Assembly (NCBI GenBank): GCA_943788755.1 | Contig: CALSRM010000003.1 | Location: 434,001 to 498,000, forward strand | DNA: 64,000 bases | Reading direction: 5' to 3' | Source of the DNA: an uncultured Flavobacteriales bacterium | Lineage (GTDB): Bacteria > Bacteroidota > Bacteroidia > Flavobacteriales_D > Parvicellaceae | Shown here: in pieces, positions 37,289 to 46,680 of the stretch | Layout of the letters: each line of letters starts with the position of its first letter | How positions within the stretch are numbered: the first letter of the stretch is position 1 | Position numbers and translations under genes: made by a program | Notes under the pieces: generated by a model | The model's input: the letters and a program-made list of their open reading frames with translations, nothing else | What the model was told of the DNA's origin: nothing | Database searches by the model: none

Positions 37289-40200
37289 CAATTTGATTAA
37301 AATACTCGTTCACTTTGTTTTTATAGTATGGCTTAAGAGAAGGGGGAATTGTTTTTAGCATTTCGATTTCCTTCTCTTTATCCTCCTTATACTCAAGATA
37401 TTCATTTGGGTTACTAAAAAGTTGATCTTTTGCCTCATTCGCTTCTCTTTTCTCGTCAAACTCTCTTTCCCTTTGGGCCTTCTCATGTTCCAAAAGCCGA
37501 GTCATAATGTCTTTATGGCGTGTTAGAGTCTCGTTCGAAATTCTTTTGTTGACAATATCTTCCTCCAACTTCTCCATGTCTTTGGCTATCTTTTTTAACC
37601 CGTTTCCGCTTCCAGAGCCGTCTTTATTCAATTCCTGGCCCATTTGTTCCATTTGTTTTCTCAAGGCACTTTGCTCCGCAGCCATTTGAGCAATCTCTTT
37701 ACTAGACATCCCTCCCATTCCTCCACCACCTTCTTTTCCTCCTGGATTTTTGCCTCCGTCTCCTTTTTCTCCGTCTTTCTTACCTCCCGGGTTATCTCCT
37801 TTTTCTAAGGATTTCTTCATCTTATCGAGCTGTTTTTTTAATGCATCTTGCATTTCCTTCATGCTTTTAGCGGAAGGTTTTCCCTTCCCTTTCCCTCCTG
37901 GCTTATTGCATTCCCCTTCTCCTGGCGGTCCTTTTTGTTGCTCTTGCATTTGTTTAATAACCTCGTCAAACAAAAGCGCTAAATTGTTGACAGCTGTCAT
38001 TACATACTGTTGCTCACTTGAAGCCTTGGGGGTTTGTCTGTCAGCAATATGCTTGACGACGTTTTCAATATTCTTATTCATAGCCGCAACTTCCTTGTTA
38101 ATATGAGGGCCTAGCTGCATAATTCTTTTACTCAAAGCGAAAAGAGAATCTTCCAGCAGTTGCGCATCATCTTCCAATTTACGTTGTCTTTGTCCTAATT
38201 TAACATATTGCGGATCTTTTGGATTCAAGCCCTTCAGTTCATCCATAACTTCCTCTTGCTCAAAAGAAAACTGGATCAAATTCTCCAGTAATTGACGCAA
38301 AGAGTCCATGTTCTCGCCCTCTTTTTGCTCCTTATCTTTTGATTTCATGTTCTTTAGCATCTGCGAAAGCTCTTCCAAGTCCTCTGCAGCTTGATCTTGT
38401 TTCTCCGAAGCTTTTTTATTTTTTTTCTCTTCTATATTTTCCTTGCTTTCGTTCATCTCATCAGAGATTTTCTTCTCTTCCTCTTTAGTGTCGAGCATGT
38501 TCTTTTTCTTCTCCAGGCCCTCATTCAAATCCTCCAATTCTTTCATTTCTTCTTGAATATTTTTAAACTCTTCATTCAATTTTTCTTGTTCCTTATTCAG
38601 TTGAAAATTAGATTCCTCTTTATTCTTGGTTTCCTTTGATAAACCCTTTTGCTTATCCGCTAAATCATCTAATCGGTTAGTAATTTTTTCTAATTTGCTG
38701 TCAAATTCCATTTGTTTGAATTGCTCTAACGATCGATCAAGTTCCTTTTCCATTTGTTCTTGAGACAATTCAATTTCCTCTATCTTATTTAATAACTGAT
38801 CCTTATTCAACTCCTCTAACATCTTTTGAAGCTCATTGTACATCTCCTTCATTTCATCCGTCATCAATTGTTCAAACAGTTCATTTAGTTGTTTTTGCTT
38901 TTCTAAGATGTCTTCACTCATCTTTTCATATTCATTCTGCTCGTTGTTTTTCTTGCTGTTCTCCTGTTTCATCTGGTTAATTTTATTCTCCAGACTTTGT
39001 TGCTTCTTTAAAAAATCTTCCAACCTATTTTTATCTTGCCAATCAGGTTTTGATTTTTCTAAAAGGTTCTTTTGAATTGCCTTTAACTCCTCTTGTAGTT
39101 TTTGCGCCTCCTCTAAGTTTTCTGAAAGCTTATCTTTAATGTCCTGATTTGACTTATCAGCTTTATTTGCAAGCTCATTTAATGTAGGGGCTTTATAAAT
39201 TCTAGTTTGAGAACGAGAAGACTTTGGTCCATTTAGTCCGTCATTATCCCAAACCACAAAGTGATGTTCTATAGCTTCGCCCGGGCTTAAATTAAGTTCA
39301 GACATGTTTAAATAGTGAAAAAACTGTTCCTTCTTATAGTTTTTAGAAATAGGGACTTTAAAGGACTCAAACTTTCCTGCTTTTCCATCATTGACTCTTC
39401 TATACTTAAACACAAGGTTGGTGAAGCCATAATCATCCGCAATTTCTCCATTGAAATAATGAATAAATGTGTTCCCAGAATCCAATTTCTCTCCTACACT
39501 TATAGAAGGGGAGAGGTCTTTAACTACATTTAGAAAATAGGCTATAGAATCATTGTTCGTAATGAATTCATTCTGGGTAGAAATTGAATAGCCACAGCTA
39601 TTGAAGAGCTGTTGGCTATGGCTAAACGAGTTCTGCCCAAAAGGGTTAAGTACAACCAATGAATCAGGGAAACGAAGGTTTATATGATTCGTGTTTTTTG
39701 TCATAAAAACCCATTCTGCTTTGGTGCCTGATGGAAATGTCAAGTCGCCTACGTTGTTTATTTCCTCGTCTTTTAGTCCTGTATATTCCGGATAATCTAG
39801 TTTAATTAGAAAGCCCATTAATGACGGTTTCGGTATTACACTAAGCAAGTAGCTCTCAGAAGAAATATCGTCTGCTGTTAAGAAAAAATCGTGATCTTCG
39901 TTCACGTTTCTAAATGTGTGTTCAAATGAAACTTTGCTTGTCTTTTTTAGTTTATGCTTTCTATCGCCCACATTAACATAAACTGAGCTAGGAATATGGC
40001 TTCCGCTAACCTTCACAGATAACACAAAGTTTTCTTGTTGAATTACTTCAAGATTTTCGTTTTGAACCTCAAAACGAAACGCCGCACTAGTAGCGATATA
40101 TGTATTATGATGCAATATATTATCTGTGCTTTTTAAAATAATACTGCTATCCGCAAAAGAAATAATGAGCAAAACAACTATTGGAAATAATAGAACTTTT

Positions 40201-40673
40201 AAATACTTTTTGTTATCTGATAAATCAATCGCGGCAGTAAACGATACTTCTGTAAACTGACTTATTCTTTGGTCTATACTTGCAGAAACCAATGTAAGCT
40301 GCCCTTGTTGGATGCGCTCTTTACTTTCACTTAATTGGATCGTATTTAGAATCTTATCTTTTACATCCTCAAAGTGATTTCCAACAATTTTTGCAGCTTG
40401 TTCGTAAGAAATTACTTTTCCTAATTTCGCTAACTTAACAAGAGGGATGGCCACATAAAAAACTAAAATAAATAATGCTAACCCAAAATAACCGTAAAAC
40501 AACAGTGACCTGCCGATCACATCAAATTCTCCAAAATATTCTAGAAGAATTGCAAATAAAAAGAAAGAGCACAACAAGGTAGAGCTATAAATAAGGCCTT
40601 TTAAAAGCCTGTTTTTATAATACTTACGAATAAATCCGTCAAGTTTTTCTATAAGAATGTCTATTCCGTTCAT
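37281..40673 (-). CDS. DUF4175-type giant coiled-coil membrane protein
   Basis: An envelope protein of about 1130 residues. It has two membrane helices near the N-terminus (about 25-45 and 55-80) and a third near 165-185, then a beta-rich part (about 200-500). A very long Glu/Lys/Gln coiled coil follows (about 510-830), then a Gly/Lys/Pro-rich linker (about 930-985) and a last helical segment. It resembles the DUF4175 family; function unknown. The ATG at 40673 is preferred over TTG 40682, because that TTG is part of a promoter -7 element TACCTTTG. The 3' end overlaps the RsbW-like gene by 8 bp. Confidence 0.8.
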   Translation of the reverse strand: MNGIDILIEKLDGFIRKYYKNRLLKGLIYSSTLLCSFFLFAILLEYFGEFDVIGRSLLFYGYFGLALFILVFYVAIPLVKLAKLGKVISYEQAAKIVGNHFEDVKDKILNTIQLSESKERIQQGQLTLVSASIDQRISQFTEVSFTAAIDLSDNKKYLKVLLFPIVVLLIISFADSSIILKSTDNILHHNTYIATSAAFRFEVQNENLEVIQQENFVLSVKVSGSHIPSSVYVNVGDRKHKLKKTSKVSFEHTFRNVNEDHDFFLTADDISSESYLLSVIPKPSLMGFLIKLDYPEYTGLKDEEINNVGDLTFPSGTKAEWVFMTKNTNHINLRFPDSLVVLNPFGQNSFSHSQQLFNSCGYSISTQNEFITNNDSIAYFLNVVKDLSPSISVGEKLDSGNTFIHYFNGEIADDYGFTNLVFKYRRVNDGKAGKFESFKVPISKNYKKEQFFHYLNMSELNLSPGEAIEHHFVVWDNDGLNGPKSSRSQTRIYKAPTLNELANKADKSNQDIKDKLSENLEEAQKLQEELKAIQKNLLEKSKPDWQDKNRLEDFLKKQQSLENKINQMKQENSKKNNEQNEYEKMSEDILEKQKQLNELFEQLMTDEMKEMYNELQKMLEELNKDQLLNKIEEIELSQEQMEKELDRSLEQFKQMEFDSKLEKITNRLDDLADKQKGLSKETKNKEESNFQLNKEQEKLNEEFKNIQEEMKELEDLNEGLEKKKNMLDTKEEEKKISDEMNESKENIEEKKNKKASEKQDQAAEDLEELSQMLKNMKSKDKEQKEGENMDSLRQLLENLIQFSFEQEEVMDELKGLNPKDPQYVKLGQRQRKLEDDAQLLEDSLFALSKRIMQLGPHINKEVAAMNKNIENVVKHIADRQTPKASSEQQYVMTAVNNLALLFDEVIKQMQEQQKGPPGEGECNKPGGKGKGKPSAKSMKEMQDALKKQLDKMKKSLEKGDNPGGKKDGEKGDGGKNPGGKEGGGGMGGMSSKEIAQMAAEQSALRKQMEQMGQELNKDGSGSGNGLKKIAKDMEKLEEDIVNKRISNETLTRHKDIMTRLLEHEKAQREREFDEKREANEAKDQLFSNPNEYLEYKEDKEKEIEMLKTIPPSLKPYYKNKVNEYFNQIDE

Positions 40674-40679
40674 TGAGCG

Positions 40680-40713
40680 CAAAGGTATAACCTTAATCCA
40701 GCGTTTGGTTCAA
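40680..40713 (-). promoter_or_regulatory. Promoter for DUF4175-type gene
   Basis: On the minus strand TTG (complement of 40711-40713) and TACCTTTG (complement of 40680-40687) are spaced by 23 bp, within the range for Bacteroidota promoters. The -7 box ends 6 bp before the ATG at 40673, so the mRNA would be leaderless or nearly so. Confidence 0.55.
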
Positions 40714-40921
40714 GAAATACGGGAATTCTACTGTTTTGTTGCCAAAAAGACTGTGATTTTTTCTTGAATTCATTAATCTGTTCGAATACACCAAAAAGGA
40801 CTGGGGTTTCGGGACAGAAAGAATACAACTGGAGCTTCCTCAACCCTCCACTTCAAGCGAGATCGTCATAAATCTGACAGAAACAAGACAAAAATCATGT
40901 GTTTGCAGCATAGGTTTTCCA

Positions 40922-40929
40922 TACCTTTG
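40922..40929 (+). promoter_or_regulatory. -7 promoter element for queD
   Basis: TACCTTTG lies 18 bp before the queD ATG. A TTTG lies 16 bp upstream of it, slightly closer than the usual 17-23 bp. Confidence 0.5.
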
Positions 40930-40947
40930 TGCAAAATCACTACGTAA

Positions 40948-41382
40948 ATGAACATTCGAATAACCAAAGAATTTGATTTTGAAGCAGCCCATGCTTTAGA
41001 TGGCTATGAGGGCAAGTGTAGGGATATTCACGGACATTCATACCATTTAAAGATTACCTTAATTGGCGAGCCCAATAATGACGTCTCCCTATCTGATTGC
41101 GGCATGGTTGTTGACTTCGGGGATGTAAAAGCCATTGTTCGTGAGCATATTTATGAGGAGTTTGATCATCGATTATTATTACGTAATGATTCCCGGTTTA
41201 AGGGTATCGAAAAGGACAATGAACGTGTTCGCTATGTAGATTATCAACCTACTTGCGAAAACATGTTGATTGAGATTATAGAGATGATTCAAAAACATTT
41301 ACAAGGAAAGGTTAAGTTGCATTCGGCGTTTTTACGAGAGACCGCAAACAGCTATGCTGAGTGGTTTGCAAACGATAACTAA
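40948..41382 (+). CDS. queD: 6-carboxy-tetrahydropterin synthase
   Basis: QueD converts 7,8-dihydroneopterin triphosphate to 6-carboxy-tetrahydropterin in queuosine synthesis. Zinc ligands H15, H28 and H30 are seen in FEAAHAL and CRDIHGHSYH, and C24 gives the QueD-type C-x3-H-x-H motif that separates it from mammalian PTPS. A PTCEN motif lies near residue 108. At 144 residues it is slightly longer than E. coli QueD. It is a single gene divergent from the DUF4175-type gene. Confidence 0.93.
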   Translation: MNIRITKEFDFEAAHALDGYEGKCRDIHGHSYHLKITLIGEPNNDVSLSDCGMVVDFGDVKAIVREHIYEEFDHRLLLRNDSRFKGIEKDNERVRYVDYQPTCENMLIEIIEMIQKHLQGKVKLHSAFLRETANSYAEWFANDN

Positions 41383-41489
41383 TAACGCGAAGATTTGCCG
41401 GAAACAAACTACCATATAATATATTAAACCTACGTTTTTAAGCGCTTTTGTGGATGAATTAAACGCCAGAAGAACAATAAAAAATTAAA

Positions 41490-42854
41490 ATGGATATCTC
41501 CTTAATTAGAAAATACAATGTTCCCGGCCCAAGGTATACATCATACCCAACGGTTCCTTTTTGGAACAAAGAAGGTATTAAAAAACAAGACTGGGTTAAA
41601 ACTTTCCAAAAAGCTTTTGATGAAAGTAACGGTCCCGAAGGAATTAGCATTTATATTCATCTGCCTTTTTGCGAAAATCTTTGTACGTTTTGTGGTTGTC
41701 ACAAAAGGATTACAAAACGTCACGATGTTGAAGAGCCATACATTGAGACAGTATTAAAAGAATGGCAATTATATTTAAAACATTTTTCTGAAAAACCAAA
41801 AATCAAGGAAGTCCATTTAGGAGGTGGAACACCAACTTTTTTCAGTGCTGAAAATCTTAAAAAGTTAATTAATGGGATCGTAGAAACTTCTGACCTAATG
41901 GAAGGTTACGAATTCAGTTTTGAAGGACATCCTAATAACACAACCGAAGAGCAATTAAACGTACTGTACGGGTTAGGTTTTAGACGCTGTAGCTTCGGTG
42001 TACAGGATTACGACCCAATTGTTCAGAAAACAATCAACCGGATACAGCCATTTGAAAATGTAGAAAGGGTTACTAAATTAGCACGTAAAATTGGATACAC
42101 TTCTATAAGCCATGATTTGGTCTTTGGCTTGCCAAAGCAAAATTTACAAAACATAATCGACACCATTAATAAAACAAAAGAATTAAAACCCGACAGAATT
42201 GCTTTTTATAGCTACGCTCATGTCCCATGGATAAAAGGGCTAGGGCAGAGAGGTTATGATGAAAATGATTTACCCAAAGACGAAGTAAAAAGAGAGTTAT
42301 ACGAAGTCGGCAAACAGCTGTTTGATAAAATTGGGTACGTAGAGGTGGGGATGGATCATTTCGCGCTTAAAACAGATTCTATGTACAAAGCGATGGAAGA
42401 GAAAACACTTCATCGCAATTTTATGGGGTATACTTCTGGGAAAACAGCGTTAATGGTTGGCTTAGGCATGTCTGCCATTAGCGATAGTTGGTACAGTTTT
42501 GCGCAAAATGTGAAAACAGTAGAAGAGTATCAAGAAATCGTTAATCTAGGAGAGTTTCCATTATTAAGAGGGCATTTACTTTCTGAAGAAGATCTAATTA
42601 TCCGTAAACATATACTCAACATAATGTGCCATTTTGAAACTTCATGGAAAAACCCCGATCAACAAACACCTGCGTTTTTAGAGGGTTTAAAACTTCTTGA
42701 TGAAATGAGAGAAGATGATTTGGTTGTGGTTGAAGACAATAAATTGTCCGTTCCTGAAAAAGGTAGGTTATTCGTAAGAAATATTTGTATGTGTTTTGAC
42801 GCTAAAATGATTCGCAATAAACCAGAAACTCAACTATTTAGTCAAACGGTATAA
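41490..42854 (+). CDS. hemN: Oxygen-independent coproporphyrinogen III dehydrogenase
   Basis: This radical SAM enzyme makes protoporphyrinogen IX in haem synthesis without oxygen. The N-terminus GPRYTSYPTVPFW (13-25) is specific to true HemN rather than HemW. The 4Fe-4S site is CENLCTFCGC (C61, C65, C68), and the glycine motif HLGGGTPTFF follows. At 454 residues it is full length. It stands alone. Confidence 0.97.
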   Translation: MDISLIRKYNVPGPRYTSYPTVPFWNKEGIKKQDWVKTFQKAFDESNGPEGISIYIHLPFCENLCTFCGCHKRITKRHDVEEPYIETVLKEWQLYLKHFSEKPKIKEVHLGGGTPTFFSAENLKKLINGIVETSDLMEGYEFSFEGHPNNTTEEQLNVLYGLGFRRCSFGVQDYDPIVQKTINRIQPFENVERVTKLARKIGYTSISHDLVFGLPKQNLQNIIDTINKTKELKPDRIAFYSYAHVPWIKGLGQRGYDENDLPKDEVKRELYEVGKQLFDKIGYVEVGMDHFALKTDSMYKAMEEKTLHRNFMGYTSGKTALMVGLGMSAISDSWYSFAQNVKTVEEYQEIVNLGEFPLLRGHLLSEEDLIIRKHILNIMCHFETSWKNPDQQTPAFLEGLKLLDEMREDDLVVVEDNKLSVPEKGRLFVRNICMCFDAKMIRNKPETQLFSQTV

Positions 42855-43035
42855 GCCTATCTAATCCAGCGAGAGGATTGAAGCTTAATACTGAAGTTAA
42901 CATCTCTTGCTTTCCTCAATAACGTTTTTGAGTAGCGCCAATTCGTGTCTTTGGATTCAACAAAAATAAAAAGCCTGTAAGAAGAGAAAACTTTTTAGGT
43001 GTTTTCACGTACAAGTCTCGGTATTTTCGACACGA

Positions 43036-45756
43036 ATGAAAAAAAAACTGTTAATAGTTCTACTACTTTTTATCTCAGTTCATGGGTCCACTCAACGGTT
43101 TCAAAAAATAAACAAACTCGAATCTTCATTAAACTCAGAAACTGATCGTAAAAAATTGGCAATTGAGTTGTGCGAATTGTCCAAGCTTTATGAGCCTTCT
43201 AATCCAGAAAAGGCCATGGAAAATGCCCGTCGCAGTTTAACCATCAGTAAGAGCCTCCAATATAACTCGGGAATAGTTAACGCATATAACCAAATTGGTG
43301 TCTTAGAGCGAAATTTTGCGCAATATCAAGCCGCTTTAGACGCTCATTACAGTGCGCTAAGAAACAATGAGCAAAACAATAATCAAAGCGGGGTCGCTTT
43401 TAGTAATTTATTCATTGGTAATGTTTACCAGGAAATGGGGAGATTTCAAATAGCAGAAGACTTTTATTTAGCCTCACTTGAAATAGCTAAAGAAATTAAT
43501 TGTTCGTTATGCTTGTCAAAAGGTAATTCTCGATTAGGGGGTTTAAGCCATGATCAAGGAAAAGATAACTTATCGATTCAGTATTACTTAATTGCATTAG
43601 AAAAGATTTCTTTAACCAATAATATAGAAGAGATGGCTGAAGTAAATAGAAGCGTAGGGTTTTTATACAAGAACACAAAAAGAAATGGTCGGGCGTTGGA
43701 ACACTATTTAAAATCGCTCGACGGTTTTGAAAGGGTCAATAACAAAGAAAAACAGTCCATTCTTTGTTTTGAAATAGGGTCAATCTATCAAATTGAAAAT
43801 GAGCTTGACTTAGCTTTGCTATATATGAAAACAAGCCTTGGTTTAGCTGAAAAAACCGGACTAAAAGCATATATAAAAAAGGGATATGAGAATTTAGCAA
43901 ATGTCTACGAAAAAAACGAAAATCATAAGTTGGCTTACGAGTATCTTAAATACTACCTAGCAATTAAAGATACTCGGGAGATCTCTGAGTTAGAAGCACA
44001 GCTAGACATTGAAAATAAAAATCAGGAAATACAGCTTCTCAACAATGAAAAGGAATTAAAAGCGCAGGAGTTAAAAAGTAAGAATATTGTAACATACATT
44101 ATGTTAATGGTTTTCCTTATCGTGACGGTTCTTGCTTTATTTCTGATTTTTGCTTTGAAACAGAAAAATAAAATCAACCGCCAGTTGAAAATTGCCAACG
44201 ACGACGCAAACCGCTCCCGAATGGATAAAGAAGAATTTTTTGCATATACCAGTCATGAGATTAGAACTCCTTTAAATGCTGTGGTCGGAATGTCAAGGTT
44301 ATTGGGCGAAACAGACTTAAACACCGGTCAGCAAAAGTACTTAAAAACAATAAATTCAAGCGCACAAAACATATTGTTTCTTGTAAATGATGTTTTGGAT
44401 TTATCAAAAATAGAATCTGGAACAATTGAACTCGAAAATGTAGACTTTTGCATTCAGGACGTTATTACTGAGCTAATAAATAGCCTTGATTTTAAGCTTA
44501 GAGAGAAAAATGTATCTTTAATCTCAAAGTTAGACAAGAGCATCCCAAAAGTTTTAATGGGGGACCCACACAGGATAAACCAAGTCGTTTTAAACCTAGT
44601 AGATAATGCAATTAAGTTTACTGCAGACGGAGAGGTTTGTATTGCGGTCAACGTAACCCTTGAAACAGAAGAGTCAATCTCCCTTTTATTTCAAATATCA
44701 GACACAGGAATCGGTATTAGAAGAAGCCGGCTAGATACCGTTTTCGACTCCTTTAAGCAAGAGACCACGCACACAACAAGACAATATGGAGGTACTGGTT
44801 TAGGGCTCTCAATTACTAAAAATTTAATCCAAATAATGGGTAGTAAAATTCATTTAAAAAGCACCTATGGGGAGGGTAGTAAGTTTTCATTTGAACTGGA
44901 ATTAAAGAAAAGTAAAAAGAAAACACTCAGTGATAGGGTATTAAATAGTAGCGCAAGTCCTTTAAGAGACATAAAAGTTTTGGTCGTTGATGATAATACG
45001 CTAAACCGAGAAATCTTCTTTGACCTATTAAATAATTATAAAAATAACGTAGAAGTTGAAATGGCAGATGATGGAAAAATGGCACTGCTGAAAATAAAAC
45101 AATCTAATTATGACATTATATTAATGGACATTCAAATGCCAATAATGGATGGTTACGAAGCAACCCGACAAATTAGAAGGCTAAAAGGCAGTAAGGCAAG
45201 CACTCCTGTTATAGCTATGACTGCACATGTGCTAGACGGTGTTGCGGAAAAGTGCAATCAAGCGGGAATGAACGACTACATTTCCAAGCCAATTAACCTT
45301 GCTATTTTGCATCAAATTATAAAAAAGCACATAAATAAAAAGCAGTCGAGTGATTCATCCGCTCTTGAAGATCTGACGAAAGAGGATATAATTTTTGATA
45401 CAACACATGTTCATTTAGATAAATTACTACAGATTGTTAATAATGACTATTCAAAGCTCGAAAAATACATCTCTATTTTCTTTAACAACGTTCCTAGTGA
45501 TTTGGAGAGCCTAAAAGAGGCAGTTAATTCCCAAAAATGGGAAGAGTTAGGAAAAATAGCTCATAAAATAAAAGGGAGTGTTGGGTACATGGGAATCTCC
45601 TCAATTAAAAAAGACCTCCAAACTCTAGAGAAAGTAAGCAAAGAAGTTGGTGATTTAGAGGGAATTGTAGATATTGTGAACGGAGTTGCAGATGTGCTTG
45701 AATTAGCAATGAAAGAGCTCAAAGAAATTAAGGGTGAACTAAAGGAAAAAGTATGA
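43036..45756 (+). CDS. TPR hybrid histidine kinase with REC and Hpt domains
   Basis: A 906-residue sensor. Signal peptide 1-19; extracytoplasmic TPR repeats about 45-310; short coiled coil 315-348; membrane helix 351-374. The HisKA domain has H407 in SHEIRTPLNAVVGMS. The HATPase domain has NLVDNAIKFT, SDTGIGI and GGTGLGLSI. The receiver domain has D698 in LMDIQMPIMDG and Lys751. A C-terminal Hpt domain has H843 in IAHKIKGSVG. The input signal is unknown, though a TPR sensor in the periplasm suggests a protein or peptide ligand. Its stop overlaps the next gene by 4 bp (ATGA), so it is surely paired with the LytTR regulator. Confidence 0.93.
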   Translation: MKKKLLIVLLLFISVHGSTQRFQKINKLESSLNSETDRKKLAIELCELSKLYEPSNPEKAMENARRSLTISKSLQYNSGIVNAYNQIGVLERNFAQYQAALDAHYSALRNNEQNNNQSGVAFSNLFIGNVYQEMGRFQIAEDFYLASLEIAKEINCSLCLSKGNSRLGGLSHDQGKDNLSIQYYLIALEKISLTNNIEEMAEVNRSVGFLYKNTKRNGRALEHYLKSLDGFERVNNKEKQSILCFEIGSIYQIENELDLALLYMKTSLGLAEKTGLKAYIKKGYENLANVYEKNENHKLAYEYLKYYLAIKDTREISELEAQLDIENKNQEIQLLNNEKELKAQELKSKNIVTYIMLMVFLIVTVLALFLIFALKQKNKINRQLKIANDDANRSRMDKEEFFAYTSHEIRTPLNAVVGMSRLLGETDLNTGQQKYLKTINSSAQNILFLVNDVLDLSKIESGTIELENVDFCIQDVITELINSLDFKLREKNVSLISKLDKSIPKVLMGDPHRINQVVLNLVDNAIKFTADGEVCIAVNVTLETEESISLLFQISDTGIGIRRSRLDTVFDSFKQETTHTTRQYGGTGLGLSITKNLIQIMGSKIHLKSTYGEGSKFSFELELKKSKKKTLSDRVLNSSASPLRDIKVLVVDDNTLNREIFFDLLNNYKNNVEVEMADDGKMALLKIKQSNYDIILMDIQMPIMDGYEATRQIRRLKGSKASTPVIAMTAHVLDGVAEKCNQAGMNDYISKPINLAILHQIIKKHINKKQSSDSSALEDLTKEDIIFDTTHVHLDKLLQIVNNDYSKLEKYISIFFNNVPSDLESLKEAVNSQKWEELGKIAHKIKGSVGYMGISSIKKDLQTLEKVSKEVGDLEGIVDIVNGVADVLELAMKELKEIKGELKEKV

Positions 45757-46442
45757 GATGTTTAGTTGTAGATGATGACGAACTTTCTAGAAATGTATTA
45801 GTAGATTTAATTAGTGAAACTGACTCTTTGGAGATTATAAAGTCTTGTGAAAACGCTATTGATGCATTTAATATAATTAAGGAAGAACATATTGATTTGG
45901 TTTTTCTAGATATTGAAATGCCTAAAATGGACGGCATGGAAATGCTTAGGACATTAAGCCCGCTGCCGCAAATTATTTTAGTCACTTCTCATTCGGAATA
46001 TGCCGTAGAATCTTATGAACACGATGTTACTGATTTTATTCAAAAGCCCGTCTCACAAGCTCGTTTCTTAAAGTCGGTAGACAAAGCACTTCGTCGTTTT
46101 GAAGAAAGTAGGGCAAACATCACTTCTAAAGACAAAACTATTTTTATTAAGACTGAATCCAAATTAGTTCAGATTAACACGGAAGATGTTTTATGGGTAG
46201 AGGCATTGGGCAACTACATGCGAATTTTTACTCCAAATGGGAAATATACAGTGCTAAGCACAATGAAAGACATTGCGTCTAAATTATCTTCGGGTGACTT
46301 TGCTAGAGTGCATAGGTCTTTTATTGTAAGGGTTGATAAAATTGAAACCATTGAGGACAACTACATTTTAATCAATCAAAAACAAATAAGTATAGGAAAA
46401 GCTTATAAAGATGGGCTTTCTAAACGACTCAATATGCTGTAG
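45753..46442 (+). CDS. LytTR-family response regulator
   Basis: A 229-residue receiver plus DNA-binding protein. The receiver has phospho-acceptor D53 in VFLDIEMPKMDG. The LytTR domain (about 128-229) starts IFIKTESKLVQI and contains DVLWVEALGNYMRIFT and FARVHRSFIV. It overlaps the hybrid kinase gene by 4 bp, so the kinase's Hpt domain is the likely phosphate donor. Target genes are unknown. Confidence 0.95.
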   Translation: MRCLVVDDDELSRNVLVDLISETDSLEIIKSCENAIDAFNIIKEEHIDLVFLDIEMPKMDGMEMLRTLSPLPQIILVTSHSEYAVESYEHDVTDFIQKPVSQARFLKSVDKALRRFEESRANITSKDKTIFIKTESKLVQINTEDVLWVEALGNYMRIFTPNGKYTVLSTMKDIASKLSSGDFARVHRSFIVRVDKIETIEDNYILINQKQISIGKAYKDGLSKRLNML

Positions 46443-46462
46443 TTTTTTCTTGGAAAGCTAAC

Positions 46463-46627
46463 CTAACCAACCACAATGTAGATAGCCCTAAACCCTCCAA
46501 TACCCTGTTTTTTTTCTCCACTTGGGTACTTTGGTTCATCTGTTATAGCAACCTCTGCAAATTTCAACTCTTTATACTTTGCAAGTCTAGCAGTAATTTC
46601 TGAATTAAAAGCAAATCGCTTTTCTTG
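46463..46627 (-). pseudogene. 3' remnant of a GT2 polyprenol-phosphate glycosyltransferase
   Basis: A 54-codon minus-strand fragment, closed upstream by TGA at 46628-46630 and ending at TAG 46463-46465. It encodes EKRFAFNSEITARLAKYKEL, then FAEVAITDEPKYPSGEKKQG and GGFRAIYIVV. This matches the C-terminal end of DPM1/GT2 enzymes (F-x-F-x-x-E-I-T-A-x-L-A, E-V-x-I, Y-x-x-G-K-K, G-F-R-A-L). In another frame just upstream lies RLKKWLRNVAVFANLRMT, possibly an earlier part. The rest of the gene is missing; the GT-C-like gene next to it ends within 60 bp. Confidence 0.7.
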
Positions 46628-46680
46628 TCATTCTTAAGTTTGCAAAGACAGCAACATTTCTAAGCCATTTTTTTAATCGC

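Noticed and set aside
41518-41757. Short open frames overlapping the start of hemN on both strands
   Set aside because: They lie wholly inside a well-conserved gene and match no known family.
42941-43037. Inverted repeat ATTCGTGTC...GACACGAAT upstream of the hybrid kinase gene
   Set aside because: The 9-bp arms are 79 bp apart and one arm covers the start codon; this can occur by chance in AT-rich DNA.
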